64,000 nt of DNA from an uncultured Veillonellaceae bacterium. GTDB lineage: Bacteria > Bacillota > Negativicutes > Veillonellales > Negativicoccaceae. The number at the start of each line of letters is the position of its first letter. Position 1 is the stretch's first letter. The stretch lies in NCBI GenBank assembly GCA_945876385.1, contig CAMCNU010000004.1, positions 1-64,000 on the forward strand, given 5' to 3'. The notes beneath the pieces were generated by a model, which was not told the origin of the DNA, made no database searches, and saw only the letters and a program-made list of their open reading frames with translations. Made by a program: the position numbers and the translations under genes. Shown here one piece after another: positions 42,052 to 51,930 of this stretch.

Positions 42052-43374
42052 CTAGTCCATTATATGACTCTGCAATTGCCGTTTATCCACTACTTTTAAA
42101 TATACTACATATCCTAAAGCAAGTAAAAACAATGCATCACACAACGGACGCCATCCCGCAGCATACACCGCATAACAAGAATACACCGCACCTAAACATG
42201 AAAACAGAACCATCTGCCGACGTAATGAATTCCCCGCTTGCGCCCTGACTAAAATCCGATCGAGGGATAAGCAGCAAACAATATACGGAAGTACATTTGT
42301 AATGACCGCTAAATCAACAATCCGCTCAAATTGTGCAAACAAGTTGGCGTCAACGGTCATGAGCGCAAAGCAAGATTGCAACGTCAGTAAAATAAGCATC
42401 CCCCAAACAGGTGCACCTTTACGGTTGACCTTGGCAAAAATCCGAGGATATGCACCTGACTCACCGCATCCTTTAAATACTTGCGACATCGTAAACTGCC
42501 AGCAAAGTAATGCGCCGCAACAAGAAATCACCATCATCGTCATAATCACTCGCCCGATTGAACCGTTAAACATCGAGGAAAATGCAAGACCGAACGGAGC
42601 TGTTGACGTTAATAACTTCGCATTCGGAACGATTCCCGCCATAATATTTGTGGAAAGGATATAAATCATCGCCACAAACAATGTCCCCATAAACGTCGCT
42701 CTAGGAACATCCCGCTGAGGATTCTCAATGGAATCCATATTGGCCGCGGCCGACTCAAACCCCAAAAACGTCCAAAGCGTCAACACAATCGACTCGCTCG
42801 CTGCTTCAAACACAGGCAACCGATTGGGGTTCCATGCCTCTATATACAAATCAAAATCAAACCAATACCAACCGACAATACTCATAAACGCAACCGGCAA
42901 AATTGCTCCCCAAACAGTAATAGAGCTAATTCTCCCCGTCCAGTGACTCCCGCCGAAATTAGCTGTCCCGGCAACCCATAACAAGGCAATCGTAGCCATT
43001 GCCCCCTCCCAAGGAGACAAATGCCATTGAAATAGCGTTGCAATATATCCAACTGCGGAAACGGCGATGGCGACAATACCGACTACCAATGAAATAGAAT
43101 AGGAAAAATTTGTGAGATAGTATCCCGTCAAGCCAAATCGATATGCCGCATATCCGCCCATGCCGCCCCGGTGATTCGAATACATTCCGCACTGTGCAAA
43201 TACATGTGCCAAACACAATGCACCTAATGCCGTCACTAACCAAGACAACACGGAGATGGTTCCTACCTGAGCCAACTTCGTCGGCAGCATAATAATGCCC
43301 GCTCCCAGCATATTGGCCGCGGTGAGCATCGTCAACTGCCAAACATTCATTTTCTTTACAGGCTTCCCAACCAT
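42052..43374 (-). CDS. PotE-like putrescine/ornithine antiporter
   Basis: A 440-residue APC antiporter that matches E. coli PotE along its whole length: LTAANMLGAGIIMLPTKLA in TM1, SSITVWGAILPV, SIVLTLWTFLGFESA, TAPFGLAFSSMF and the CCGALLCWQFTMSQVFK stretch. It would exchange external ornithine for internal putrescine, or lysine/cadaverine, closing the decarboxylation cycle encoded next door. It ends in TAG. It follows the decarboxylase terminator, so it may depend on read-through or a weak internal promoter. Confidence 0.92.
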   Translation of the reverse strand: MVGKPVKKMNVWQLTMLTAANMLGAGIIMLPTKLAQVGTISVLSWLVTALGALCLAHVFAQCGMYSNHRGGMGGYAAYRFGLTGYYLTNFSYSISLVVGIVAIAVSAVGYIATLFQWHLSPWEGAMATIALLWVAGTANFGGSHWTGRISSITVWGAILPVAFMSIVGWYWFDFDLYIEAWNPNRLPVFEAASESIVLTLWTFLGFESAAANMDSIENPQRDVPRATFMGTLFVAMIYILSTNIMAGIVPNAKLLTSTAPFGLAFSSMFNGSIGRVIMTMMVISCCGALLCWQFTMSQVFKGCGESGAYPRIFAKVNRKGAPVWGMLILLTLQSCFALMTVDANLFAQFERIVDLAVITNVLPYIVCCLSLDRILVRAQAGNSLRRQMVLFSCLGAVYSCYAVYAAGWRPLCDALFLLALGYVVYLKVVDKRQLQSHIMD

Positions 43375-43410
43375 TTATTTCCTCCCTTATTGAGGTAACC
43401 CGTCACTCAT

Positions 43411-43452
43411 GAAGAAGAAAAGGGTGGAGCAAGGCCTTTGCCTGTTCCACCC
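43411..43452 (-). terminator. terminator or attenuator between decarboxylase and potE-like genes
   Basis: Hairpin GGGTGGA.../...TCCACCC (43422-43452) with TTTTCTTCTTC after it on the minus strand. Partial read-through would reach the potE-like and MATE genes. Confidence 0.75.
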
Positions 43453-43480
43453 CCAACCCAATTACAGAGAAACGCCAAGC

Positions 43481-44875
43481 TCAGTACACGTCATACTTGA
43501 TCATGTCTTCGTAAGTATCTTCCTTACGGATCAGCTTTACATCTCCCTCTTTCGTAATCAGCACAACGCCTGTCCGCGGACGGTTATTATATACCGTCTG
43601 GCTTTCAATGGAATATGCACCGGCATCCAAGAATACTAAAATATCCTTCAGATTTGTTTTTTCCGGGAGCAAATATTCTTCACCTTTGATGCCGTAGTGA
43701 TAGTAGTCACCACCGTCACAAAGCGGACCCGCTAATTTGAAATAATGATCATGTGCCGCAGAAATTTGCGAAGCATTATATACATAGAAGAACCAACCAT
43801 AATGCTGCGCATCTGCCAACACATTGTAGCCGGCATCGATAAATTTCCAGTCGACATGGCGTTCTACATTTCCGTCCACATCATAATTTGTTTTTCTCTT
43901 ATCCAAGCAAACTTCTGTCAGCATAACCGCTGCCGATCCGACCACTTTACGTCCCGGTTCCAAGCAGATTTCAATATCATCCCGCCATTTTTCCACTTCC
44001 GAAATAATGGCATCCGCAAAATCCTGCGCGGTAATACCCGGATACATATTGTCTTCCAGCGGATTCCCGTTTTCTTCATCATATTTATACGGAGTCGGAA
44101 TACCGCCGCCGACATTAATCAGCTCAAATTTATAATCCAGCACTTTTTCCAAGCGCATCGATTCTTCGACCAACACCCGTGTTGCCTTCCGGAACGGATC
44201 GGATTCCGGCACCTGGTCACCGACATGCATATGCAAACCTTTGAGTTTTACATACGGCATCTCGAGGATCCGTTTGCAAACACCTTCCGCCTGTTCCAAA
44301 TCAATACCCGATTTTGCATGATAGGCCGTAACCAACCCGGCATGTGTTGCCGAAGGTACATTCGGTTCTACGCGCACGCATACATTAGCGGTTTTCTTCA
44401 GCCGCCGAGAAATTTCATCGATTACATCCAATTCATGCACACTGTCCACATTAATCAGATACAAATCATTGGCAATGGCAAATTCCAAATCTTCCGGTTT
44501 CTTTACGACACCGTTGAATACGATTTGACTGCCGGAGAAACCGATGTCCAAGCATTTTCTAACTTCATACAACGAGTTGGCTTCTGCACAAACTCCGTTT
44601 TTCTTGATGCTGCGCAAAATTTCCATGACAGAGCAAGATTTCGACGCATAGAAAATTTTGGTATTGGCATGGGATGCAAACGCGTCTTTAATTTCCTGTA
44701 AATTGCGTTCAATTTCCTTTTCCGAATACACATACACCGGTGTACCGTACTCCCGCGCAATCGCTTCCAAATCCGCACCGTCAAAAAACAGCTTCCCGTC
44801 TTTTTCACTAAAACGACGATCCTTTGTTACCAAATCTTTCCGCAATCCGTTAAAACGTTCCAAAATTTGATCCAT
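43481..44875 (-). CDS. fold-III PLP decarboxylase, D-ornithine/D-lysine decarboxylase-like
   Basis: A 464-residue member of the Orn/DAP/Arg decarboxylase group 2. Lys79 in FYASKS binds PLP; HVGD (217-220), EPGR (306-309) and catalytic Cys386 in CDGGD are visible. Length and the racemase partner match Salmonella-type D-ornithine/D-lysine decarboxylase (about 465 residues) rather than the shorter Selenomonas L-lysine/ornithine enzyme. The true start is MDQILERF at 44875, eight bases behind AAGGAGG; an ATG at 44893 overlaps the racemase stop. The product would be putrescine or cadaverine plus CO2. D-specificity is inferred from context. Confidence 0.88.
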   Translation of the reverse strand: MDQILERFNGLRKDLVTKDRRFSEKDGKLFFDGADLEAIAREYGTPVYVYSEKEIERNLQEIKDAFASHANTKIFYASKSCSVMEILRSIKKNGVCAEANSLYEVRKCLDIGFSGSQIVFNGVVKKPEDLEFAIANDLYLINVDSVHELDVIDEISRRLKKTANVCVRVEPNVPSATHAGLVTAYHAKSGIDLEQAEGVCKRILEMPYVKLKGLHMHVGDQVPESDPFRKATRVLVEESMRLEKVLDYKFELINVGGGIPTPYKYDEENGNPLEDNMYPGITAQDFADAIISEVEKWRDDIEICLEPGRKVVGSAAVMLTEVCLDKRKTNYDVDGNVERHVDWKFIDAGYNVLADAQHYGWFFYVYNASQISAAHDHYFKLAGPLCDGGDYYHYGIKGEEYLLPEKTNLKDILVFLDAGAYSIESQTVYNNRPRTGVVLITKEGDVKLIRKEDTYEDMIKYDVY

Positions 44876-44892
44876 AGTCTCTGCCTCCTTCA

Positions 44893-46002
44893 TTATTTTT
44901 TAGAAACAAATACTTTTTCCACACCATTTGTCTGGCATGCTGCGAGCAAACCGGTATAATCCAGCTCAAACTCAATATAATCTCCAAGTGCATATTGATG
45001 CCCGCAATCTTCAATATCCACAATGGTATGGTCACTCGTTTGACCGAGTACACTCACTTGGTCATCACAGGGCGTGCAATTTTCTACCGGCACATCCTGG
45101 CGACCGAATGCGAGCAGCGCCCGCTTGCGTGTACCGCGATCTTCAAACTCTTTCTTCTGCAGGAACGCATCGACACCAAGCTCCCCGACAGGTACCGTCG
45201 GTTTCGCGCTGAGCTCGATGATTTCCGCACGCAATACATACATATCGGACACCGCTTTATCCACCGGCTTTTGTGAATGATGATATTGATCCAAATACTT
45301 CATATCCACATATTCGATGCCGAATTCATGCAAACCGCCGATACGCAAATGATTGAGCCCGGGATTCCATACGCCCTTATCAATCAAATGATAGCTGGTG
45401 CAGTTGCCCGCGGAAAGACGTTCAATCTTAACGCCTGTTTTTTCTTGCACACGCTTTGCCAAGGCTACAAAATCTTCACTGTTTTTCACCGTCGGCATGA
45501 CCGTGCCATAGCAATTATAGTTTGTGCCCAAACCGTAAAGCGTGAGTGACGGGGTCTGATCAATCAATGTGATTAACCGACAAATCTCATCTTCCTTTTC
45601 AAACCAAACGCCTTCACGCAAGTCACCCATATCGACCATCAGCAAAATCGCATGTGTCTTTTGTTGACGCTTTGCTTCTTCAGCCAGTGCCAAAATCACT
45701 TTTTCTTCTGAATTCAAGCTGATATCGGCGTACCTAACCACTTCCGGAATTTCACTCAAACAAGGACTACGCAACAAGCACGTTGTACATCCGATATCAC
45801 GAATTTTTTTCAAATTGTACACACGGGATTCCGCAATAACATTGATACCGCCGTCAAATACCGCTTTGGCTGTTTCTACACACCCGTCAAACACTTTATT
45901 GACAGCCATCACTTCCACACCGTGTTGTGCCAATTCTTCTTTTTCTACTCGTGCATTATCTTCCAATTTGCACAAATCAATCACCAATTGCGGCTTGTAC
46001 AT
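44893..46002 (-). CDS. ornithine/lysine racemase-like PLP protein (alanine racemase N-terminal fold)
   Basis: A 369-residue fold-III PLP protein. The barrel contains VNKVFDG with PLP-binding Lys36, [22 protein letters not shown] and an ending like the ornithine racemase of clostridia ([14 protein letters not shown]). It lacks the typical alanine racemase C-terminal Tyr motif region. It starts one base before the permease stop ends (TAATG at 46002) and stops just before the decarboxylase. The expected reaction is L-ornithine or L-lysine to the D-isomer, feeding the decarboxylase. Substrate is inferred from the gene pair. Confidence 0.85.
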   Translation of the reverse strand: MYKPQLVIDLCKLEDNARVEKEELAQHGVEVMAVNKVFDGCVETAKAVFDGGINVIAESRVYNLKKIRDIGCTTCLLRSPCLSEIPEVVRYADISLNSEEKVILALAEEAKRQQKTHAILLMVDMGDLREGVWFEKEDEICRLITLIDQTPSLTLYGLGTNYNCYGTVMPTVKNSEDFVALAKRVQEKTGVKIERLSAGNCTSYHLIDKGVWNPGLNHLRIGGLHEFGIEYVDMKYLDQYHHSQKPVDKAVSDMYVLRAEIIELSAKPTVPVGELGVDAFLQKKEFEDRGTRKRALLAFGRQDVPVENCTPCDDQVSVLGQTSDHTIVDIEDCGHQYALGDYIEFELDYTGLLAACQTNGVEKVFVSKK

Positions 46003-47417
46003 TATGCTTCTCCTTTCTTGGCCAAAGCATTTCGCTTTTGGGCCCGTTTGTATGTATATTCAGAAATGAACAACGCCAGGATAATACCGCCAATCATTTG
46101 GGCCAAGTACACACCGTAGTTCCCCAAGTCAACTTGTGCCGGCGGGATGAATACCAGGAACACCGCAAACGCAATCGACAAGAACCCGAGCAACGGCATC
46201 AATATCGGCAAAATCGTCCCCGGAATTCTGAACGAACGAGGAACGTCCGGTTTGGTTTTGCGCAACACAACGTATGCCGCAAACATAAACAGATACGGAA
46301 CAAAATAATCCAGCGTCGTCAATGCGGTCAGCGTCCAATAGGCCGCCGCTACCGACGGAGAAATAAAGGTCGACAAGCACAGCACCGTCACCACAATCGC
46401 TTCGATTTTAATCGCATATACCGGCGTATCATATTTCGGGTCCAAAGAACTGATTTTTTCCCCCAAGAGATTATCTTCTCTCGAGGCTTCCTGCAACATA
46501 TAAATCGGTCCTACCAGCCATGAATTGACCTGTCCCAACACGCCGATAAACATACATGCCGCAATCACCGACAACAACCACGGCGCGCCCAAGTATTCAC
46601 TGGCAGCTCCGATTGCCTGCATAATCCCGGTCACAATATTCGTATCTTCCGCCGGGAACAACGCATTAATCGAAAACGTGCCGATCATGTAAATCGAAAC
46701 AATGACGATAGCCGATACCAACATCGCCCGCGGGAAATCCCGTTGCGGGTTTTTCGTCTGCCCGGCAATCATTGCTGATACTTCCAATCCGGCAAACGCA
46801 AACATCATACTGGATAAAAATACGATATTATCCCATTGCGTCAAATCAGGAATCCAATTTTCAAAATTAGAATAATTGGTGCTCATCGGCATTCCTGTCG
46901 CCAGCCAAATGGCCGCCAATACCACAATAATCCCTGCCGGCAAAAATACGCCGAACCATGCACTGACGTTATTAATTATTTTTGTCCACTTCATCCCGCG
47001 CATATTCATCAGCGCAAGAATCCAGAAAATAACAATGGAAGTGATACCGATGAAACTCTTATTCTCCGATAGTTCAGGAGAAATGACAAATGCGATTGCC
47101 GAAACCCCGAATTGTAACATCAGCGGGAAAAACAACACACAAGAAAACAAAAAGCAAATAACGATAAACCAACCCACACGCGGCCCGAAGGCTTCTTTGA
47201 CCCAAACGAAGATACCGCCGTTCTTCGGCCAACCGGTCGCCAACTCGCCACATACCATCGCCAGCGGCACAAACAAGCAGCACGCAGCCAGTATCCAAAG
47301 AATCATGGACGATGCGCCATATACGGCAACATTAGGTATTTGACGCAAACTCAGAATGGCTACCACGTTCATCAAAACAATGTCGCGCATGCCAAGAAAA
47401 TTCTTTTCTGAATTCAT
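46002..47417 (-). CDS. APC-family amino-acid permease of the polyamine island
   Basis: A 471-residue APC permease of the glutamate:GABA antiporter-like branch (GadC/YjeM type): LRQIPNVAVYGASSMILWILAA near the N-terminus and MMFAFAGLEVSAMIAGQTKNPQRDFPRA in the middle. About 12 membrane segments. First gene of the racemase-decarboxylase operon, with a 1-base overlap to the racemase. It probably imports the amino-acid substrate. An AT-rich 355-base gap lies upstream. Confidence 0.9.
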   Translation of the reverse strand: MNSEKNFLGMRDIVLMNVVAILSLRQIPNVAVYGASSMILWILAACCLFVPLAMVCGELATGWPKNGGIFVWVKEAFGPRVGWFIVICFLFSCVLFFPLMLQFGVSAIAFVISPELSENKSFIGITSIVIFWILALMNMRGMKWTKIINNVSAWFGVFLPAGIIVVLAAIWLATGMPMSTNYSNFENWIPDLTQWDNIVFLSSMMFAFAGLEVSAMIAGQTKNPQRDFPRAMLVSAIVIVSIYMIGTFSINALFPAEDTNIVTGIMQAIGAASEYLGAPWLLSVIAACMFIGVLGQVNSWLVGPIYMLQEASREDNLLGEKISSLDPKYDTPVYAIKIEAIVVTVLCLSTFISPSVAAAYWTLTALTTLDYFVPYLFMFAAYVVLRKTKPDVPRSFRIPGTILPILMPLLGFLSIAFAVFLVFIPPAQVDLGNYGVYLAQMIGGIILALFISEYTYKRAQKRNALAKKGEA

Positions 47418-47572
47418 TTTATCAACCCCTTATAATATCAATTTTTTCAATCTTTCTTCGATGCTTTTCGTTAACCTCCTTTTATTTTTTACCGCCTAGG
47501 CCACTTCATTATATTTCTGCGGTATACAAAAAGAAATAGATAATCAGTTATTTTTATGTATTTTTTATATTT

Positions 47573-47592
47573 CGGAAACAATCGGAAACAAT
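47573..47592. repeat. perfect 10-bp tandem repeat
   Basis: CGGAAACAAT occurs twice in direct succession, about 60-80 bases upstream of the island promoter at 47508. Tandem half-sites one helical turn apart are a common activator layout. Function is inferred. Confidence 0.55.
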
Positions 47593-47649
47593 AAGATATA
47601 TATCAATCAAATAGTTCGTATGCAATTTGTTATTTTAAATCATCAAAAT

Positions 47650-47684
47650 AATAAAAACCGATTTCGAATACATTCCGAAATCGG
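47650..47684 (-). terminator. terminator after the ADP-ribosylglycohydrolase gene
   Basis: Minus-strand hairpin CCGATTTCG/CGAAATCGG followed by TTTTTATTATTTT. Confidence 0.75.
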
Positions 47685-47772
47685 CTAAAACACAAATTAT
47701 ATAAATGTATATAATAATGGCCTCTTTATACCTTTAAAATCCAATAAAAAATAAATTTTACCTCTTTTTTTC

Positions 47773-48570
47773 TCACTCCGCCGTCTTGCCCGGGTATGCT
47801 CTCTCGAATCGCTCCAGTATCGCCTGCAGGCGGGTGTCGAGGTAGGTCATCGCACGGGCGCGGAGGGTAGCGGGTACGCCGAAGGCGGCTTCCGCGACGG
47901 CGCCGGTGATGGCGGCGAGGGTATCGCTGTCACCGCCGATCGAAATCGCCCCGCGAATCGCGTCCTCAAAGTCCGTCGCCGCAAAGGCCGCTTTGAGTGC
48001 TTGGGGTACGGTGTCTTGGCAAGTCTCGTTAAACCGATACCCCGCGCGGATTTCGTCCAGCGTGAAGTCCATATCATAATAATGCTCGTGAATGGTCCGC
48101 TCAATTTCCGCGAGCGGTGTCCCCGTACGCGCGAGATAGGTCGCCATCGCTGTCGCTTCCGCGCCCTTGAGCCCCTCGGGGTGATTGTGGGTGGCCGCCG
48201 TGACGGCATGCGAGAGCGTACGTACCTCGTCCGCCGATGTCGCGACATAGGCGACGCCGCCGACCCGCATGGCGGCGCCGTTGCCGTAGCTGTCATAGGG
48301 CGCGGGCGCATCCGACCACATCCACTGGCCAAACATGCCCCCGTAGCCGCAATCGGGGTAGTGCCGCCCGATACGCTGCATCGAGGCGACCGCCTGTGCG
48401 GATACCTCCCCGTCGCCGCGCGCCGTAAGCAGCGCATCGCAAATCGCCAATGTCATGACACTGTCATCCGTGAAAAAGCATTCGTCCGTCAAAAAAGTAA
48501 ACTCCTTCGTCTTGATATTGTCCCATTCAAACCGCGACCCGACAATATCCCCGATGATTGCGCCAATCAT
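47773..48570 (-). CDS. ADP-ribosylglycohydrolase family protein
   Basis: A 265-residue ADP-ribosyl hydrolase (DraG/ARH type). The family metal ligands are in FTDDSVMT near residue 34 and GGDSDTLA near 214; NHPEGLKGA lies between. The family removes ADP-ribose from proteins, or hydrolyses related ADP-ribose adducts, in the cytoplasm. No ADP-ribosyltransferase partner is seen nearby. GC-rich codons set it apart from the island on its left. Confidence 0.93.
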   Translation of the reverse strand: MIGAIIGDIVGSRFEWDNIKTKEFTFLTDECFFTDDSVMTLAICDALLTARGDGEVSAQAVASMQRIGRHYPDCGYGGMFGQWMWSDAPAPYDSYGNGAAMRVGGVAYVATSADEVRTLSHAVTAATHNHPEGLKGAEATAMATYLARTGTPLAEIERTIHEHYYDMDFTLDEIRAGYRFNETCQDTVPQALKAAFAATDFEDAIRGAISIGGDSDTLAAITGAVAEAAFGVPATLRARAMTYLDTRLQAILERFERAYPGKTAE

Positions 48571-48747
48571 ATGCCATACCTCCCATCATCACAACCCACA
48601 TGCTCGTATCCTGCCCATGCACGAAATACGTAAACCGGCTAACCGTATCGGTGCCGTCGCTATCCTTATTCGGTAGACAGCGTCCGCCCGCATTTGACTT
48701 GATTGTCTGTATTATACCGTATTGCGGGGCATCTTGGGCAGACAAAA

Positions 48748-48773
48748 ACACGCACCGCTGTGGCGATGCGTGT
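48748..48773 (-). terminator. terminator after the MFS gene
   Basis: Hairpin ACACGCA/TGCGTGT with T5 on the minus strand. The 291-base gap around it also holds a TATAAT for the glycohydrolase gene, and no gene. Confidence 0.7.
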
Positions 48774-48861
48774 CAGTTATCTCATCATCCGATTTTTTCT
48801 TACGCCCAATACGTTCCGTTCATACAGAAATGGCGGGAAACGGACGCGCTTATGTGCCCGC

Positions 48862-50055
48862 TCACGCCGCACTGTCCGTGAGGCTGCGGCGGACAAGGAG
48901 CGCGACGGCGAAGAACATGCACGCCGTCGACCAAAAGACCGCACTCATGCCCATGGTGACGGCGAGCGCCCCCGAGACGAAGGGACCCGCGACGTTGCCC
49001 ATGAGTGCCGTGCCCGAGGTCACGCCGAAGGCGATGCCGCGTTTTTCCGCGGGAACGTTCTCAGCGATGAGGGTATTGACACTGGGCATCAGCATCCCGA
49101 TAAAGAAGCCCGTCAGACCGCGAAACAGGGCAAATATCCACACATTCGGCGCCGCGTACTGGAGGATAAAGCACGTCCCCGCCAGTATCGCGCCGTAGAT
49201 GAGGATGCGTCGATGCGAGAGCCATTGCACGACGCGGCCGGCGTTAAACGAGCTGATAGCGCTGGCAATGCCCCCGATGGCGATAATCGTGCCGGAGATC
49301 GTCGCGAGTGCCGCTTCGTCGGCAGTCATGCCCTTGAGGTACAGGGGGATAATCGGACCGATGCCGGTCAGACCGAATTGGACGAGAAATTGGACAATCA
49401 TCATCGCGCGTACCAGCGGGATGGATACAAAGAGTTTGAAGTTGCGCCACATCGATTCTTTGGGTGTTTGCGGGCGCGGCGCCGCTTGCGGTTTGACAAA
49501 GAGCGCGGTACACAGAAGTGCCGCCAACGCAAATGCCGCAAAGACGAGAAAGGTATTGCGATAGCCGAGGATATCCGCCGCCGCACCGCCGATCAGCGGG
49601 CCGAGTGTCCCGCCGAGGACGATACCCGTCTGGTAAATCCCCAGCGCATAGGTCGCGTGCTCACGCGGCGTTTCCACGACGACCATCGCCATGCCCGCCG
49701 CGATAAACCCGCCCGCACAGCCTTGTAACGCCCGCAATACAAACAGCGAAAACGGGGACTGCACCCACGCCATCGCCGCCATAATCATCGTGAGCGATCC
49801 CAGAATGATGAGCAGGACGCTCTTGTGTCCGTGCCGATCGCCGTAGGCGCCCCAGTAGGGATTTGCGACTGCGGCCGTCAGACTGGTGACCGCCGTCACC
49901 ATCCCCGCCCACATGCTCGCCTGCCCGACGTCATGGACGCCGAGTTCGTGAATAAACAGCGGCACAAACGATACCAATCCGAGTATCGCCGAGCCCGCCA
50001 AGATTTGAATACATACCAACCAATACAGGTTGGTCCGCCATAATGCCCTTGCCAT
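48862..50055 (-). CDS. MFS-family efflux transporter
   Basis: A 397-residue major facilitator with 12 segments and the drug:H+ antiporter-1 pattern: NPYWGAYGDRHGHKS (loop 2-3) and GPLIGGAAADILGYRNTFLV (motif C-like region). MdtG/NorA-type exporters are the closest picture. The ATG at 50055 has AGGAGC six bases upstream; the seven codons above it are less likely. It lies after a terminator, so it probably has its own weak promoter in 50104-50240. Confidence 0.9.
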   Translation of the reverse strand: MARALWRTNLYWLVCIQILAGSAILGLVSFVPLFIHELGVHDVGQASMWAGMVTAVTSLTAAVANPYWGAYGDRHGHKSVLLIILGSLTMIMAAMAWVQSPFSLFVLRALQGCAGGFIAAGMAMVVVETPREHATYALGIYQTGIVLGGTLGPLIGGAAADILGYRNTFLVFAAFALAALLCTALFVKPQAAPRPQTPKESMWRNFKLFVSIPLVRAMMIVQFLVQFGLTGIGPIIPLYLKGMTADEAALATISGTIIAIGGIASAISSFNAGRVVQWLSHRRILIYGAILAGTCFILQYAAPNVWIFALFRGLTGFFIGMLMPSVNTLIAENVPAEKRGIAFGVTSGTALMGNVAGPFVSGALAVTMGMSAVFWSTACMFFAVALLVRRSLTDSAA

Positions 50056-50075
50056 ATCTTGCTCCTTTATCCTCA

Positions 50076-50103
50076 ATAAAAGCAGCGGCTGTCATAGCCG
50101 CTG
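50076..50103 (-). terminator. terminator after the GltD-like gene
   Basis: Minus-strand hairpin CAGCGGCT/AGCCGCTG followed by CTTTTATT, between the oxidoreductase and the MFS gene. Confidence 0.65.
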
Positions 50104-50241
50104 TATCGTTGCCGATCCTTTGTGTATCTACCGTATATCCTATCGTGACGCCCCCGCGGACATCATACCGTCCGCGGCCTACCTGCCCCGCGAATGCTCC
50201 CGCGGCCGCCGCTCACAGGGATACGCCATGCGGCGCGCCGA

Positions 50242-51597
50242 TTATTTTTCGGCAGGCGCCGACTTGTCCGCCATATAGGCGAGCATGCCCTGCGCCGTTT
50301 TCTTCGCCTCGCGCATGGCGAGGACTACCGTCGCGGGACGATGCACGATATCGCCCGCGGAAAAGACCCCCGCCTGCGTCGTCATGCCGTAGTACGGCTC
50401 GGTCGCGACGCGGATATAGCCCGATTCGTCACGGGCGACCTCCGGCAGCGCCGAACGCATCCACGTCCCCGGTACGTGTCCGACCGCAATGATGACCCGA
50501 TTCACCGCCAGTGTCCCTTCCGCGCCGGTCGGCGTCATCTCACCGACGTCGTTGATGGCCTGCTCCGCATAGCGAAATCCTTCTACCGCGCGCGTACCGA
50601 CCGCCGCCAGCGGGGCGGACAGGAATTGAAAGGCGACGCCTTCCGCGCATGCTTCTTCATATTCCGACGGCAGGCACGACATAAATTCCGCCGTCCGCCG
50701 ATAGACGACCGTGACCTGTGCCGCACCGAGCCGTAGCGCCGTCCGCGCCGCATCGATGGCGACATTGCCCGCGCCGATGACCGCGACCCGATCGCCGCGA
50801 CCGACGGGGAGTTCGTCTTCCGTCAACGCCCCGTCCGCATAGCGCCGCACCGCATGGAGAAAATCCATCGCCTGCAGTACGCCGTCGAGTTCATCGCCGA
50901 TGAGCGGCAAATCCCGCGGCTGATCCGTCCCGATACCGAGAAAAATCGCCGCGTACCCGTCCGTGACAAGATCTTGCGTCGAAAAATCGCGCCCCAGCGC
51001 CATACCCGTCCGAAAGCGCACCCCCATCGACCGCAGGCGCTCCACTTCAAAGCGCACGACCGATTTATGCAGACGAAAATCCGGGATACCGTAGAGCAGT
51101 ACCCCGCCCGGTTCGGCTTCGGCTTCGTAGACATCGACCGCATAGCCCGCGAGCCGCAGTTCGCCGGCCGCCGTCAATCCCGCCGGACCCGAGCCGATGA
51201 CCGCGACTTTTTCTTTTTTGCGCGGCAGACGACGCGGCGTTGTGAGCCCCATGGCATGGGCGGCATCGCCGATCAGACTCTCAATCATGCCGATCCGTAC
51301 CGGCTGCCCGCGCCGATTGAGGATACAATGCCCCTCGCACTGGTTTTCATGCGGGCAGACCCGACCGCAGATGGCCGGCAGATTGCTCCGCTGACCGATA
51401 ATCTCGATGGCCGCGCCGATATTGCCCGCCGCAAGCTCCCGAATAAACGCGGGAATCTCGTTGCCGATGGGACACCCCGTCCGACACGTCGGCCGCGGAC
51501 ACTGCATGCAACGCTTGGCCTCCGTCACCGCCCGTTGCAAATCCTCCATCGTCACCTGCACCCGATCCGTCACCGGTACATGTCTCATCCGTTCCAT
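50242..51597 (-). CDS. GltD-like NAD(P)-dependent oxidoreductase (glutamate synthase small subunit type)
   Basis: A 451-residue flavoprotein of the GltD/dihydropyrimidine dehydrogenase N-terminal family. Cys clusters for two [4Fe-4S] centres are at CMQCPRPTCRTGCPIGN and CGRVCPHENQCEGHC. The FAD motif GSGPAGLTAA, the NAD(P) motif GAGNVAIDAART and GIGTDQPRDLPL are present. No large GltB subunit is adjacent, so it may act with another partner (NfnB- or PreT-like) or alone. The start at 51597 follows GGGGTGG; upstream codons to 51636 are also open. An extended -10 (TGCTAAAAT) precedes it. Confidence 0.92.
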   Translation of the reverse strand: MERMRHVPVTDRVQVTMEDLQRAVTEAKRCMQCPRPTCRTGCPIGNEIPAFIRELAAGNIGAAIEIIGQRSNLPAICGRVCPHENQCEGHCILNRRGQPVRIGMIESLIGDAAHAMGLTTPRRLPRKKEKVAVIGSGPAGLTAAGELRLAGYAVDVYEAEAEPGGVLLYGIPDFRLHKSVVRFEVERLRSMGVRFRTGMALGRDFSTQDLVTDGYAAIFLGIGTDQPRDLPLIGDELDGVLQAMDFLHAVRRYADGALTEDELPVGRGDRVAVIGAGNVAIDAARTALRLGAAQVTVVYRRTAEFMSCLPSEYEEACAEGVAFQFLSAPLAAVGTRAVEGFRYAEQAINDVGEMTPTGAEGTLAVNRVIIAVGHVPGTWMRSALPEVARDESGYIRVATEPYYGMTTQAGVFSAGDIVHRPATVVLAMREAKKTAQGMLAYMADKSAPAEK

Positions 51598-51653
51598 ACG
51601 CCACCCCGCTCCGCGTTGCGCCATCGCCCGCAACACGTATACTCATTACTCTT

Positions 51654-51662
51654 ATTTTAGCA
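51654..51662 (-). promoter_or_regulatory. extended -10 promoter of the GltD-like gene
   Basis: TGCTAAAAT on the minus strand, about 57 bases before the start codon at 51597. No clear -35. Confidence 0.5.
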
Positions 51663-51722
51663 TAATCCCCTACCGATTTGCATCTTTTTCATCATTCGCA
51701 AACCTACCTCGCGCCGGCATAC

Positions 51723-51749
51723 AAAAAACGCCCCGTCGCAACGGAGCGT
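51723..51749 (-). terminator. terminator of tRNA-Arg
   Basis: Minus-strand hairpin ACGCTCCGT/ACGGGGCGT (one mismatch) followed by TTTTTT. Confidence 0.8.
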
Positions 51750-51759
51750 CTGTATCCGA

Positions 51760-51835
51760 TGGTGCGCCCAAGATGATTCGAACATCCGACACGCGGTTTA
51801 GGAAACCGCTGCTCTATCCCCTGAGCTATGGGCGC
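51760..51835 (-). tRNA. tRNA-Arg (CCT)
   Basis: A 76-base cloverleaf on the minus strand: acceptor GCGCCCA/TGGGCGC, anticodon loop TTCCTAA (anticodon CCT), encoded ACCA. It stands alone, between the GltD-like gene and ychF. Confidence 0.97.
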
Positions 51836-51930
51836 ATATGACCGCCTCGCGGCGGTGCCGTATTCTATTATCTCCCGCGCGGCGGTGCATGTCAACCGCC
51901 CGCACACGGCAGCGCGGCGGCGAAATCCGC

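Larger units (their letters stand above)
47418..47772. other. AT-rich intergenic region with island promoter
   Basis: No gene is supported here. It contains a TATAAT (minus, 47508-47513) with only a weak -35, a GTATAC box in its spacer, a perfect tandem repeat CGGAAACAAT at 47573-47592 (upstream of the promoter), and a hairpin terminator at 47650-47684. The very low GC marks the edge of the island. Confidence 0.7.

Noticed and set aside
51760-51835. tRNA-Arg as an integration site
   Set aside because: No integrase, no duplicated tRNA 3' end and no composition change beside it.
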